Below are positions 25,562-33,523 of a stretch of 38,973 nt of DNA, piece after piece. Location: NCBI GenBank assembly GCA_013298955.1, contig JAAFJT010000040.1:1-38973 (forward strand), in the 5' to 3' direction. The notes beneath the pieces were generated by a model, which was not told where the DNA came from, searched no databases, and saw only the letters and a program-made list of their open reading frames with translations. This DNA is from Chitinophagales bacterium (lineage in GTDB: Bacteria > Bacteroidota > Bacteroidia > Chitinophagales > Saprospiraceae). The position numbers were made by a program, and so were the translations under genes. Positions within the stretch are counted from its first letter, which is position 1. Each line of letters opens with the position of its first letter.

Positions 25562-26032
25562 ATGCAAAAGATTGACTGGCTCTTAGACAAATATGGCGAA
25601 AGCCATCAAAATGCAACCAATAAATTGATACATTGGGTTTGCGTACCCAGTATTGTGTTCAGTTTGTTTGGGCTGCTTTATGCTTTGCCGATTCCGTTTG
25701 TGGAACGCGGTTTATGGACGAATTGGGCAACGATTTTGTATGCAATTACATTGTTTTACTACTTGCGAATGTCGATGCCCATGTTCTTAGGCATGGCAGC
25801 CGTTTGTGGCGCGATGCTTTTGGGCGTGAATGCGATTTATCACGCAGTGGGCAGTGCAGGCGGTTTGGCAAAAGTATCCTTTGGTATTTTTGCGTTAGCT
25901 TGGGTCGGACAATTTATCGGACACAAAATCGAAGGCAAAAAACCTTCTTTTTTAGAAGATATTCAATTTTTATTGGTCGGTCCAGCATGGTTACTGCATT
26001 TCATTTATAAAAAAATCGGTATTTCTTATTAA
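25562..26032 (+). CDS. Mpo1-like (DUF962) membrane protein
   Basis: A 156-residue integral membrane protein of the DUF962 / Mpo1 family. The N-terminal HQNATNKLIHWVCVP carries the conserved histidine pattern of the family, followed by at least four hydrophobic segments (IVFSLFGLLYALPI, WATILYAITLFYYLR, FLGMAAVCGAMLLGVNAIYH, VSFGIFALAWVGQFIGH). A second conserved block is HKIEGKKPSFLEDIQFLLVG. In yeast Mpo1 is an iron-dependent dioxygenase of 2-hydroxy fatty acids; bacterial members may act on hydroxylated lipids, which fits sphingolipid-containing Bacteroidota, but this is inference. Confidence 0.85.
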   Translation: MQKIDWLLDKYGESHQNATNKLIHWVCVPSIVFSLFGLLYALPIPFVERGLWTNWATILYAITLFYYLRMSMPMFLGMAAVCGAMLLGVNAIYHAVGSAGGLAKVSFGIFALAWVGQFIGHKIEGKKPSFLEDIQFLLVGPAWLLHFIYKKIGISY

Positions 26033-26043
26033 AAAAGGTTTCT

Positions 26044-26175
26044 GAATCAAGCATTAAGGAAAAAGACCTTTAAGAGGGAGCAAAATTTTTGAAAAAATGA
26101 TTTTTTCAAAAATTTTGCTCCCTCTACCCACAACTTTGACGGCGTGAGGAGGCTTTATGTATTAATGCTTGATTC
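26044..26175. repeat. Hairpin repeat, family B, copy 2
   Basis: Outer arms GAATCAAGCATTAA (26044-26057) and TTAATGCTTGATTC (26162-26175) are perfect over 14 bp. Inside, GGAAAAAGACCTTT (26058-26071) precedes a perfect 25-bp stem at 26073-26097 and 26101-26125 (AGAGGGAGCAAAATTTTT begins the left arm) with the three-base loop TGA. The homologous copy is at 19193-19320. Confidence 0.82.
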
Positions 26176-26282
26176 CATTTAATTCCAACGCAAAGATACA
26201 AATTCTCACCTACTTTCTTTTTTCAAAAAAAAACGTTTTGTTGCTGTAACATTTTGGAAAATCCAATCGTCGTTTAGATACA

Positions 26283-26777
26283 ATGAATTGGGAAAAAGTC
26301 ATACAAAATGTGCAAGATAAACTCTATCGGTTTTCGCTCCGCATCACGGGCAACTCGGTGGAAGCGGAGGATATTGTCCAAGAAATACGCATTCGTTTAT
26401 GGAATAAAACATTGGAAATCAATGATTTGAAAAATCCAGAAGCATGGTGTATGACGTTGGCAAAAAACCTATCCTTAGATAAATTGCGCTCTAAACATCG
26501 GCGTACGGAGGATTTGGACGATGTACGACAAGTCGTCGCACCAACCGAAAGCCCTTATCAACAAACGGAAAAAGGAGATATGATGCAACAAATTCGATTG
26601 ATTTTAAATCAATTACCCGAAAAACAACGCATGACGATGCACTTACGCGACATCGAAGGATTGACTTATGACGAAATCGTGGAACAATTGGAAATGCCCA
26701 TGTCGCAAGTGAAAATCAATTTGTTTCGAGCGCGTCAGACGGTTCGTGAAAAATTATTGGAAATAAACAAATTTTAA
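26283..26777 (+). CDS. ECF-type RNA polymerase sigma factor
   Basis: A 164-residue sigma-70 family factor with only regions 2 and 4. Region 2 is seen in LYRFSLRITGNSVEAEDIVQ, IRIRLWNK and AWCMTLAKNLSLDKLRSKHR; region 4 in LNQLPEKQRMTMHLRDIEGL, TYDEIVEQLEMPMSQVKINL and FRARQTVREKL. It would redirect RNA polymerase to a small regulon. In Bacteroidota such genes usually head an operon with an anti-sigma or small membrane protein and DUF4252 proteins. Here a DUF4252 remnant follows 40 bases later and no anti-sigma gene is present. The start at 26283 (MNWEKVIQNVQDKLY) is typical. Confidence 0.93.
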   Translation: MNWEKVIQNVQDKLYRFSLRITGNSVEAEDIVQEIRIRLWNKTLEINDLKNPEAWCMTLAKNLSLDKLRSKHRRTEDLDDVRQVVAPTESPYQQTEKGDMMQQIRLILNQLPEKQRMTMHLRDIEGLTYDEIVEQLEMPMSQVKINLFRARQTVREKLLEINKF

Positions 26778-26816
26778 AAAATAATTATTTATAATCAATT
26801 CATAATCAATGGACGG

Positions 26817-27176
26817 TTGGATTTGAATGACCCTGATGCGCGAGAAATCAAAAATATTTTAGCGGACTTAAAAAGTTTGCACATTTTGACGACGGCTAAT
26901 AATCCTAATTTTTATTACAAAGATGCGCTAACTCGTTTTAAATCAACGGATTATGAAACCTTAATGACGGTGCGTTCCAAAGAAGAAAACATTCGTTTTT
27001 TGACCAAAGAAGATTCAAAAGGATTGATTAAAGAATTATTATTATTGGTGGGTGGCAAAACGGAATTTGTTTTAATCAGTTTTGTAGGAAACATTGATTT
27101 GAATAAAATCTCTCAATTGGCAAATAAATTAGATGTGAAAGGCATGGAGCATTTAAAAGATTTAAATAAAAAATAA
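26817..27176 (+). pseudogene. DUF4252 protein missing its N-terminus
   Basis: The frame encodes 119 residues aligning with the C-terminal two thirds of DUF4252: LNDPDAREIKNILADLKSLH, then a variable stretch, then LIKELLLLVGGKTEFVLISF and VGNIDLNKISQLANKLDVKG. The complete neighbour at 27278 shows what is missing: a signal peptide and about 45 residues. No ATG is available in frame between the sigma factor stop and this segment; the only start is TTG at 26817, in mid-domain. The segment is also in the same frame as the sigma gene. I read this as a deletion that removed the 5' end and perhaps an anti-sigma gene between. It could still be translated as a cytosolic fragment. Confidence 0.65.
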
Positions 27177-27190
27177 TATTTTGCATAAGA

Positions 27191-27245
27191 GACTTTACGT
27201 AAGTCCTCTTAAAGTGGGGGGACTTTACGTAAGTCCTCTTAAAGT
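27191..27245. repeat. Two 30-base direct repeats
   Basis: GACTTTACGTAAGTCCTCTT followed by AAAGT occurs at 27191-27215 and again at 27221-27245, separated by GGGGG, a period of 30 bases. Each copy has weak internal symmetry (ACTTTA/TAAAGT). It lies between the truncated and complete DUF4252 genes. Confidence 0.8.
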
Positions 27246-27277
27246 CCTTTTAAAAATAAATTTAAACAATCATAACA

Positions 27278-27829
27278 ATGAAAGTAATTTTAATCATTCT
27301 TAATTTATTCATTGTCAATGCTTTAAGCATTGCTCAAACGCAAAGTATTGACAATTTTATACAAGCACACCGCACCGCAGGCATGTCGGAAAAAGTAAAT
27401 TTGACGGTTGCAGGTTGGTTAGTGCGCACAGGTTATCGGGTGGCGGAAAAAACCGATGAATTGGAAGGCATTGATTTGCGCCCGATTGTGGATGGGATTC
27501 GCAAATTGAAAATTCATGTTTTAGAACCCAAAGAAGGCGCGGATAAAAACGATGAACCCGCTCGAAAAAAGCGTTTTAGTGCCGTGCAAACGTTGTTATT
27601 TGATTTGCGCAATGATAAATTTGAAGATTTGGCAACGGTTCGAGATGCCAAATCACGCGTAAATGTATTGGTGCGGGAAAATGATGGATTGATTCAAGAT
27701 ATTATGGTTTTAGTGCATGAAGCGGATGATGATACAGTTTTGTTACAAATTGTTGGAAAATTTAGAATGGAGGATGTTGCGCGTATCATTGAACGGGCAG
27801 TACGCAAGGAAGTGAAAAATTGTGAATAG
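27278..27829 (+). CDS. DUF4252 family exported protein
   Basis: A 183-residue protein with a Sec signal (MKVILIILNLFIVNALSIAQ). The mature part follows the DUF4252 pattern: MSEKVNLTVAGWLVRTGYRV, EGIDLRPIVDGIRKLKIHVL, then a charged insert rich in Lys, Asp and Glu, then LVRENDGLIQDIMVLVHEAD, ending in VGKFRMEDVARIIERAV. Function unknown; the family often sits with ECF sigma factors in Bacteroidota and is thought to be a target or regulator of the envelope response. It has a 5' neighbour of the same family that lost its N-terminus. Confidence 0.85.
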   Translation: MKVILIILNLFIVNALSIAQTQSIDNFIQAHRTAGMSEKVNLTVAGWLVRTGYRVAEKTDELEGIDLRPIVDGIRKLKIHVLEPKEGADKNDEPARKKRFSAVQTLLFDLRNDKFEDLATVRDAKSRVNVLVRENDGLIQDIMVLVHEADDDTVLLQIVGKFRMEDVARIIERAVRKEVKNCE

Positions 27830-27836
27830 TGGCTTC

Positions 27837-27964
27837 GGAAATTAGGATACTATTGAAACGCGGATGACACGGATCGGGCGGATTTTTCACGGATTTTTTT
27901 CTATAAAATCCGTGAAAATCCACCCAATCCGTGTCATCCGTGTTCCAATACTATCCTAATTTCC
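27837..27964. repeat. Long palindromic repeat, family A, copy 2
   Basis: Left arm GGAAATTAGGATACTATTGA, then AACGCGGATGACACGGAT and CGGGCGGATTTTTCACGGAT; the right arm mirrors it with few mismatches and closes at CTATCCTAATTTCC. It lies between convergent genes and could end both transcripts. Confidence 0.87.
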
Positions 27965-27984
27965 CAAATTTTAGGACTCAAAAA

Positions 27985-28107
27985 TCATTGAGCAGCACAT
28001 TTACCTGCCGAATAAAAAATGTAACACCAAACTAATCCTTTCCCCAAAAAAAACAAAAACCCGCCGATTCCAACGCGCTTCAACCATACTTTGAATTTAT
28101 CATTCAT
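27985..28107 (-). CDS. Small single-span membrane protein (40 aa)
   Basis: A 40-residue frame, MNDKFKVWLKRVGIGGFLFF continuing as LGKGLVWCYIFYSAGKCAAQ. A basic amphipathic start (FKVWLKRVG) leads into one transmembrane helix (about 12-34) and a short tail with Cys. This fits a small Bacteroidota membrane peptide pattern with WLKRxG followed by GFLFF and KGLxW, which I believe recurs in the phylum, though I cannot check. It lies 22 bases downstream of the MFS transporter in the same direction. Its stop is close to the palindrome on its 3' side. Function unknown. Confidence 0.6.
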   Translation of the reverse strand: MNDKFKVWLKRVGIGGFLFFLGKGLVWCYIFYSAGKCAAQ

Positions 28108-28128
28108 GTTTAAAATTTTAATTATCAA

Positions 28129-29265
28129 TTATTTGCGTGATGATTTTAATTGGTAAAACAGCCATCCACTTAAAATCGTGATTATCGCGCCAAAGATACC
28201 TAATGCCGCTAAAATGCCCAACTTATCTGCCATAAATCCTAAAAAAACGCTCGGAATGCCAAACCCAAGGTAGCCAATGAACATAAATCCTGCAACGCCG
28301 CGTGCGCGTTGCACCCCACTCAAATTCGCAATCAATGCCAAGCCACCCAAATAAGTGAATCCATAAGCTGCCGCGCCGATGCAAGATGTTCCCAATAAAA
28401 TCAGTCCTAAAATCCCATAAACACAACCTAAATACATGATTTCAAACCCAATCGGTATTAAAAAAAAACCTACTTTTAAACAAGTTATGGGGTCAACCCG
28501 ATTTTTAATAAAAGGTTGCAAAAACGCGCCCGTATAGTTGATTAAGACCAAACAGAATCCTGCATAAGCGGTTAATTGAAATTTTGCCAATTGGGTCGGC
28601 ACGATGGCAATCACTACGCCTACCACTGCCCAACAAATACCGATAGCCAAATTGATTTCAAATGAACCTTTTGGATAATATGGCAAGCGAATAATCGTCC
28701 CACCAATCGGCGGTAAATTGGGTAATTGAAAACTAAATATCAAGCCTATAATGCTGATTATCAAGGCAATATAATAGGTAAAGGGCGTTTCGGTGAAGTG
28801 AATGAGCAGCGCAATCGTGGTGATAAGTGCGCCGCCGCCAAAACCAAGTGCCGTTGAAAGAGAGGCTGCATTAGCGGCTTTGGTGGGCGCGTCAGGGATA
28901 TTTTGTAATTGTAAGACTTCTGTTAAGTAGGCTGTGCCTGCGCCCATGCTCAATCCTAAGCCAATGCCTTGAAAAAAACGAGCAAAAAATAAGGCATATA
29001 CATTTGGAAAAATCGTAATAATTAAAATAGAAAATATCGAAGACATTAAACTTGCAATTAATACTTTTTTGCGTCCAACGACATCTGAAAGCCCACCCAA
29101 AAATACAAAACAAGGCAACATTCCTGTTACATAAGTGGCGAAAACGAGTGCCGTCATCCCATTCCCGAAGCCTGCATTTGCCGCATAAACGCGAAAAAGG
29201 GGCATCGAAATATTGACAGCCAACGTAATGAGGGCTAAAATAAAAGGAATGAGTCGATTAGACAT
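28129..29265 (-). CDS. Major facilitator superfamily transporter
   Basis: A 378-residue inner-membrane transporter with about twelve hydrophobic segments. The A-like motif between TM2 and TM3 reads GGLSDVVGRKKVL, the signature of proton-coupled MFS carriers, and GIGLGLSMGAGTAYLTEV lies in TM4-5. The second half begins near YYPKGSFEINLAIG after a short loop. Substrate cannot be told from sequence; drug efflux or sugar and metabolite export are all possible. No regulator is adjacent. Start at 29265 (MSNRLIPFILALI) places the first helix correctly. Confidence 0.88.
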   Translation of the reverse strand: MSNRLIPFILALITLAVNISMPLFRVYAANAGFGNGMTALVFATYVTGMLPCFVFLGGLSDVVGRKKVLIASLMSSIFSILIITIFPNVYALFFARFFQGIGLGLSMGAGTAYLTEVLQLQNIPDAPTKAANAASLSTALGFGGGALITTIALLIHFTETPFTYYIALIISIIGLIFSFQLPNLPPIGGTIIRLPYYPKGSFEINLAIGICWAVVGVVIAIVPTQLAKFQLTAYAGFCLVLINYTGAFLQPFIKNRVDPITCLKVGFFLIPIGFEIMYLGCVYGILGLILLGTSCIGAAAYGFTYLGGLALIANLSGVQRARGVAGFMFIGYLGFGIPSVFLGFMADKLGILAALGIFGAIITILSGWLFYQLKSSRK

Positions 29266-29310
29266 TCAAATAAATTTAAGTTTGTTTAAAATTGATTTTC
29301 AATTATTTAT

Positions 29311-29349
29311 AAAAAAAACTTGCGGCAAGTTTCAAACTTGCCGCAAGTT
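29311..29349 (-). terminator. Intrinsic terminator of the 566-aa exported protein gene
   Basis: AACTTGCGGCAAGTTT (29317-29332) and AAACTTGCCGCAAGTT (29334-29349) form a 16-bp perfect stem. Read on the minus strand a T-run follows. The apex GTTTCAAAC is like others in the window. Confidence 0.8.
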
Positions 29350-29394
29350 GTACAACCTTTTTTCGCAATTTTTTTTTAAAATCTGCGGGAAAAT

Positions 29395-31095
29395 TTATTC
29401 TAATGATAAGGATGCAAATCGATAATTTCGACCGTCTTCCCCATAGACTGCCATTTCAGAACGGCTGATTTGCCGACATACTTTTGGGCGGGTCAATACT
29501 TCTTGTCCTTTTTCCATATTGACGGAGCGCAAAGGGCTTGTTTTCACAGAACCATCTTTATTCACCGTCGAAACCACTACGATAGACGAACCTCTATCCG
29601 TCGAAGTCGTGTAATGGCGGTCTGATTGCGGATTTAAATTCTTTGGATGCTCGTTATACACAAAATAAAATTTGTCTTGTGCCACCGCCATCGAGTACGA
29701 TGAAAACAGCCCTTGGTCATTCCTTGATTCTTGCAATTTCGGAATGCGGGCAGACCATTCAATCTCACCCGTAGGACGAATATTGATAACGATTATATCA
29801 TTATAATTGTAATAATAATCGGGACGGCGATTGTTGTTGTAAGCAGAGCCATAATAAGGCGAGTTATAATAATATCGATTGTAATAGGAACTGCCATACG
29901 GATACATCGAATAATTATTATTTTGCATCACTTGTTGCACATAATATTGCTCTGCTACTAAAATCGCCCCGCCGTCTGAACGCAAAATCAATTTGTCCAA
30001 AGAATAATTGGCTAATTCTGCTTCTTTTGATTTATTATTTTTTACAGCAGCTTCTTTGGCAAGTTTTTTATTGCGTTCAGAAAGGTTCGCGGTTAAAAAA
30101 TTAAAATCTAAGGGTTGTAAATTTTGAGTAATCACCGTTTTCGATTTGGGGTCAACATTCAAAAAATAGATGCCTTTCATACTAAAAGTGCCTTTTTCGG
30201 AATAAAAACCTGTGCAAATCAAATTATGATTATCTGCAATCCGAAACGTTAAATCGGTGATAAATACATCTCTATTTTCGAGTTTGAACTCATGATGTGC
30301 TTCTGCGTCTTTTTGATAAGACAAAATAGAATAATAATAAGTAGGCTTGCCGTCGCGTTTCAATTTCGACGCGCCTGCCATATATGCAATTCCAAGCAAA
30401 TATACATTCCCTTCATTATCAACTTGATATTCCTCAACACCGTAATTTTCATCTTTGTAAGGCAGTCGAACCGATTTGGACGATATTTCTACAATATCAG
30501 GTGCAAAAACATGGAACGAAAATTTTTCTTTATCCCCTGTTTCGACAAAAGGCGAGTGTGTATAAACTAAAAGTTTAGAACTATCTCGTGACAAATGAAA
30601 TCCAAATGGGTCTGCATGCTCTTTATTGGAAGCGTTCCATTCCTCTATTTTGGTGACTTCTGATTCTAATTGCAAGTTAGAATGGCGTATTTTTTGGGCA
30701 AAAAGATAGGTTTTTTCATGTTTTTCATTGTAAAAATAGCTTAAAAGATACAATTGTCGCCCGAACATGATGACATCTTTGAAATCGCGGTCTTTGCCTT
30801 TGTATTCCAAATCAAGGCTTCTTTCGCGGATGAGTTTCATGTTTTTGTCATAATATTCAACAATTGGTTTGATATTACCGCCGCCAAGCATGCCTTCACG
30901 GTGCATGCGGAGCGCGTAAAAACCATCGCCGTCCGTCGCAATAATTTTAGAAAGATTGCTATTCGTCGGCTCTTTATAGACTTGACCCCACTTTGCGCGG
31001 AGCATCGGCGCGGTTTCCGTTTGATTTTGCGCTATTGCGCCAAACGCTTGACTGAGCAATAGGGACAGCAGGCTTATTTTCCAAATAGTATTCAT
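29395..31095 (-). CDS. Unknown secreted protein with Tyr/Asn-rich segment
   Basis: A 566-residue exported protein. Signal peptide IWKISLLSLLLSQAFGAIAQ. The body has repeated blade-like strands (DGDGFYALRMHREG, IMFGRQLYLLSYFYNEKHEK, NEGNVYLLGIAYMAG, DNHNLICTGFYSEKG) that suggest a beta-propeller, an inference only. Residues about 395-435 are strikingly rich in Tyr, Asn and Ser (SSYYNRYYYNSPYYGSAYNN) and probably form a disordered or sticky loop. No T9SS sorting domain and no lipobox were seen, so it is probably periplasmic or secreted by another route. The gene ends at an intrinsic terminator. I do not recognise the family. Confidence 0.78.
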   Translation of the reverse strand: MNTIWKISLLSLLLSQAFGAIAQNQTETAPMLRAKWGQVYKEPTNSNLSKIIATDGDGFYALRMHREGMLGGGNIKPIVEYYDKNMKLIRERSLDLEYKGKDRDFKDVIMFGRQLYLLSYFYNEKHEKTYLFAQKIRHSNLQLESEVTKIEEWNASNKEHADPFGFHLSRDSSKLLVYTHSPFVETGDKEKFSFHVFAPDIVEISSKSVRLPYKDENYGVEEYQVDNEGNVYLLGIAYMAGASKLKRDGKPTYYYSILSYQKDAEAHHEFKLENRDVFITDLTFRIADNHNLICTGFYSEKGTFSMKGIYFLNVDPKSKTVITQNLQPLDFNFLTANLSERNKKLAKEAAVKNNKSKEAELANYSLDKLILRSDGGAILVAEQYYVQQVMQNNNYSMYPYGSSYYNRYYYNSPYYGSAYNNNRRPDYYYNYNDIIVINIRPTGEIEWSARIPKLQESRNDQGLFSSYSMAVAQDKFYFVYNEHPKNLNPQSDRHYTTSTDRGSSIVVVSTVNKDGSVKTSPLRSVNMEKGQEVLTRPKVCRQISRSEMAVYGEDGRNYRFASLSLE

Positions 31096-31183
31096 AATAA
31101 TCTAATTTTGGCGGTGAAAATAACAAGATTATGACGAAAACAAAGGATACTCCGTAAAAAAAGGAGGCAAGTTTAAACTATTT

Positions 31184-31642
31184 TTAACTAAATTTAGTCA
31201 TCACCGCGTTTTCAAAAGCAACTTCTTGAATCCATTTGATATGAATATCAGTTATTATAAAACCACGTTTTTGGAAAAAAGGACGGGCTGTAATGCTGAC
31301 ATTTGCCCACATTTTTTCTAAATGTAGTTCAGATGCTTTTGATTCTAAGGCTTGGAGCAATAATGTTGCAATGCCTTGATTTTGATAATTTTTATGAATG
31401 TACATAAAATCAATATAACCATTCACGTCCATTGAAGCAAAACCATTTACCGTATTTTTATCTTTCGATAATAAAAAATATTGTTCCGTTATTTTTTTCT
31501 GCCAATTTTCAATGCGTTGTGCACCTGCTGACCAGATTTTAATTTGGTCAGGATTGTAATCGTTTCGATTGACGGATTCAATCGTTTCTTGAAATAATTG
31601 ACGGATAGCGTCAACATCACTCCGTTGAGCAATTTTAATCAT
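31184..31642 (-). CDS. GNAT family N-acetyltransferase
   Basis: A 152-residue acetyltransferase of the GCN5 superfamily. The acetyl-CoA-binding motif A is YIHKNYQNQGIATLLLQALE (Q-x-x-G-x-A type). FASMDVNGYIDFMYI precedes it as the central strands, and RPFFQKRGFIITDIH is the usual C-terminal element. Substrate unknown. The start MIKIAQRSDVDAIRQLFQET is a standard GNAT N-terminus. It is a single-gene unit with 88 bases to the next gene and a long palindrome upstream. Confidence 0.9.
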   Translation of the reverse strand: MIKIAQRSDVDAIRQLFQETIESVNRNDYNPDQIKIWSAGAQRIENWQKKITEQYFLLSKDKNTVNGFASMDVNGYIDFMYIHKNYQNQGIATLLLQALESKASELHLEKMWANVSITARPFFQKRGFIITDIHIKWIQEVAFENAVMTKFS

Positions 31643-31682
31643 GTTTTTTGAACTTTGATTTGTTGAATTTTTTGGATTTTTT

Positions 31683-31822
31683 TTAGGATACTATTGGAAC
31701 GCGGATGACGCGGATTGGGCTAATTTTCGCGGATTTTTTTAATTTTCACGGATAAGTATCCATGCAAAAAATCCGTGAAAATCAGCCCAATCCGTGTCAT
31801 CCGCGTTCCAATAGTACCCTAA
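31683..31822. repeat. Long palindromic repeat, family A, copy 3
   Basis: TTAGGATACTATTGGAACGC then GGATGACGCGGATTGGGCT on the left, mirrored by AGCCCAATCCGTGTCATCCG then CGTTCCAATAGTACCCTAA on the right. It lies between two genes on the minus strand, just after the stop of the PspC-domain gene when read downstream. Confidence 0.87.
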
Positions 31823-31830
31823 GCGTAACT

Positions 31831-33432
31831 TTATTCCGTTTCTGTTTTCTTAATTTTTTTCTTGGCATCCAATTCAATCCCATTTTCGGTCATCACCCAA
31901 GTCGTATAAGTCAATTTATCTTGTTCATTATTTTCAAAATAATCATCAAAATTATCTGCCCATAAATTGCTATTATGCTCATGTCGTTGCGATTCCTTAA
32001 TCCGGATTTTCTGTCCAACAGGCATGCGCAACGTATATTCCACCCCTTGACCCCGATATTTTTGCCCTTTCGGAATTAAAAAACCCGTTGTCAACGATAA
32101 TGTGTCATTAGAAATCGAGAGTGGACAATCAATTTTACCCGCTAATTGCGTTGCCTCAATGCGCGAACCGCCTTGGGAACTGCGTTTTTTAATCAATTCA
32201 AATTGTCCATCTTCACTTTTTTCAGCATGTAGGTTCACATGTCGCACGTACAAATGTTCGTCCGAAACATGGATTTCATTGCCCAATTGAATGTTGCTTT
32301 CCAATGATTTATCGGATTTTAAATCTAATTTCAAAATATTATTCGGCTGTTTGGGAATCAACAACGATTCTTTTGCCTCTCCGCCTACTGAAAATTGTCT
32401 AAGGGTGAAGGGCATCATAACAAAAAAAGCAGTTATATTTAACGTAAATAGAATCCCTAATGTCCAACTCAATGCAGGTGTAATTGGTTTTTTATAAAAC
32501 ATGTTGCGCAACCAAAATATCAAACTTAATAACGGAATGCCTAAAGCACAAATCGTATTTGCCATTAATAAACTTGCCCAAAAAGAGGAATTTGAAGGAC
32601 TTACATAATCAAAAAAAGGAAATATGAATATCAACCCAAACAATAAAGCCGTCCATCCAATCACAATTCCAATTAAAAAAATCGCACTAATCAACACTTT
32701 AATAGGATGAATCAGCCGGAAAATGCCCCTCACGACCTCTGCAATAAACGAACCGAACCGTCTGGTGTGCATCGAAACTGTGTTTTGGAACGATTGAACT
32801 TGACCGTGTGTCGCACTAAATTCGTGGATGTGTTTGGAAAAGGTCTCCGCGCCTTCCTCCACAGCGCGGGCGATATTTTCGATGTTAATCGGTTCGCCGC
32901 GCATGGCTAATCGATCTGCCGTCGATTTCGCCGCAGGTACGATTAACCACAACAAGCCATACGCAAAAAGTCCAGAACCGCCCGCCAAAATGAACAAAAC
33001 AAAGCCCAAACGCACCCAAATCGGGTCTTCCACTCCAAAAAAAGCCGCAATACCAGAACAAACACCTGCTAATTTACGGTCTTCATAATCGCGGAAAAGC
33101 CTTCTACCTGTTTTGATATAACCATTTGATTTTAAATGACTTGTGGTTTTTTTAGGTGCAGGTTCGCCGCCTTCGATGCCAAAATCTTCGGGCGTTCCCA
33201 TGACCGAAACTGCATTTTTAACATCTTGTTTGGTGATAATCACCCGCGTTCCTGCCTGTTCGCGGAACAATTCTGCCAATCGCGTTTCAATATCGCTGAT
33301 GATTTCCTCACAACCTTCGGAGGTTTGAAAATGATGGTGGAGCGTTCCTAAATATTGTGATAAATATTGATACGCGTCTTCATCTATGGTGAACGGATAA
33401 CCGCCAAGATTAATATTTGATACCTTATTCAT
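31831..33432 (-). CDS. PspC domain membrane protein
   Basis: A 533-residue protein from the ATG at 33432 (MNKVSNINLGGYPFTIDEDA). The N-terminal 85 residues resemble a small cytosolic helical domain common before PspC in Bacteroidota. The PspC domain follows, with RRLFRDYEDRKLAGVCSGIA and a helical pair (FVLFILAGGSGLFAYGLLWL). More transmembrane helices come later (LISAIFLIGIVIGWTALLFG, IFIFPFFDYV, LLMANTICALGIPLLSL, ILFTLNITAFFVMMPFTLR). The C-terminal ~160 residues look like an extracytoplasmic beta domain (LKLDLKSDKSLESNIQLG). The PadR regulator 91 bases upstream is its likely controller. Role in envelope stress is inferred from PspC family, not shown. Confidence 0.9.
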   Translation of the reverse strand: MNKVSNINLGGYPFTIDEDAYQYLSQYLGTLHHHFQTSEGCEEIISDIETRLAELFREQAGTRVIITKQDVKNAVSVMGTPEDFGIEGGEPAPKKTTSHLKSNGYIKTGRRLFRDYEDRKLAGVCSGIAAFFGVEDPIWVRLGFVLFILAGGSGLFAYGLLWLIVPAAKSTADRLAMRGEPINIENIARAVEEGAETFSKHIHEFSATHGQVQSFQNTVSMHTRRFGSFIAEVVRGIFRLIHPIKVLISAIFLIGIVIGWTALLFGLIFIFPFFDYVSPSNSSFWASLLMANTICALGIPLLSLIFWLRNMFYKKPITPALSWTLGILFTLNITAFFVMMPFTLRQFSVGGEAKESLLIPKQPNNILKLDLKSDKSLESNIQLGNEIHVSDEHLYVRHVNLHAEKSEDGQFELIKKRSSQGGSRIEATQLAGKIDCPLSISNDTLSLTTGFLIPKGQKYRGQGVEYTLRMPVGQKIRIKESQRHEHNSNLWADNFDDYFENNEQDKLTYTTWVMTENGIELDAKKKIKKTETE

Positions 33433-33523
33433 TGTTTTAGAAAAATTAAAATAAATCGTTAGAAAATGTGGTTTCAAGCATTGTTTTTAATAATAATATT
33501 TTGATAATCAATGGTTTACAATG

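Noticed and set aside
26191-26198. Minus-strand TATCTTTG box upstream of the sigma gene
   Set aside because: It faces left with no gene to serve and has no spaced TTG.
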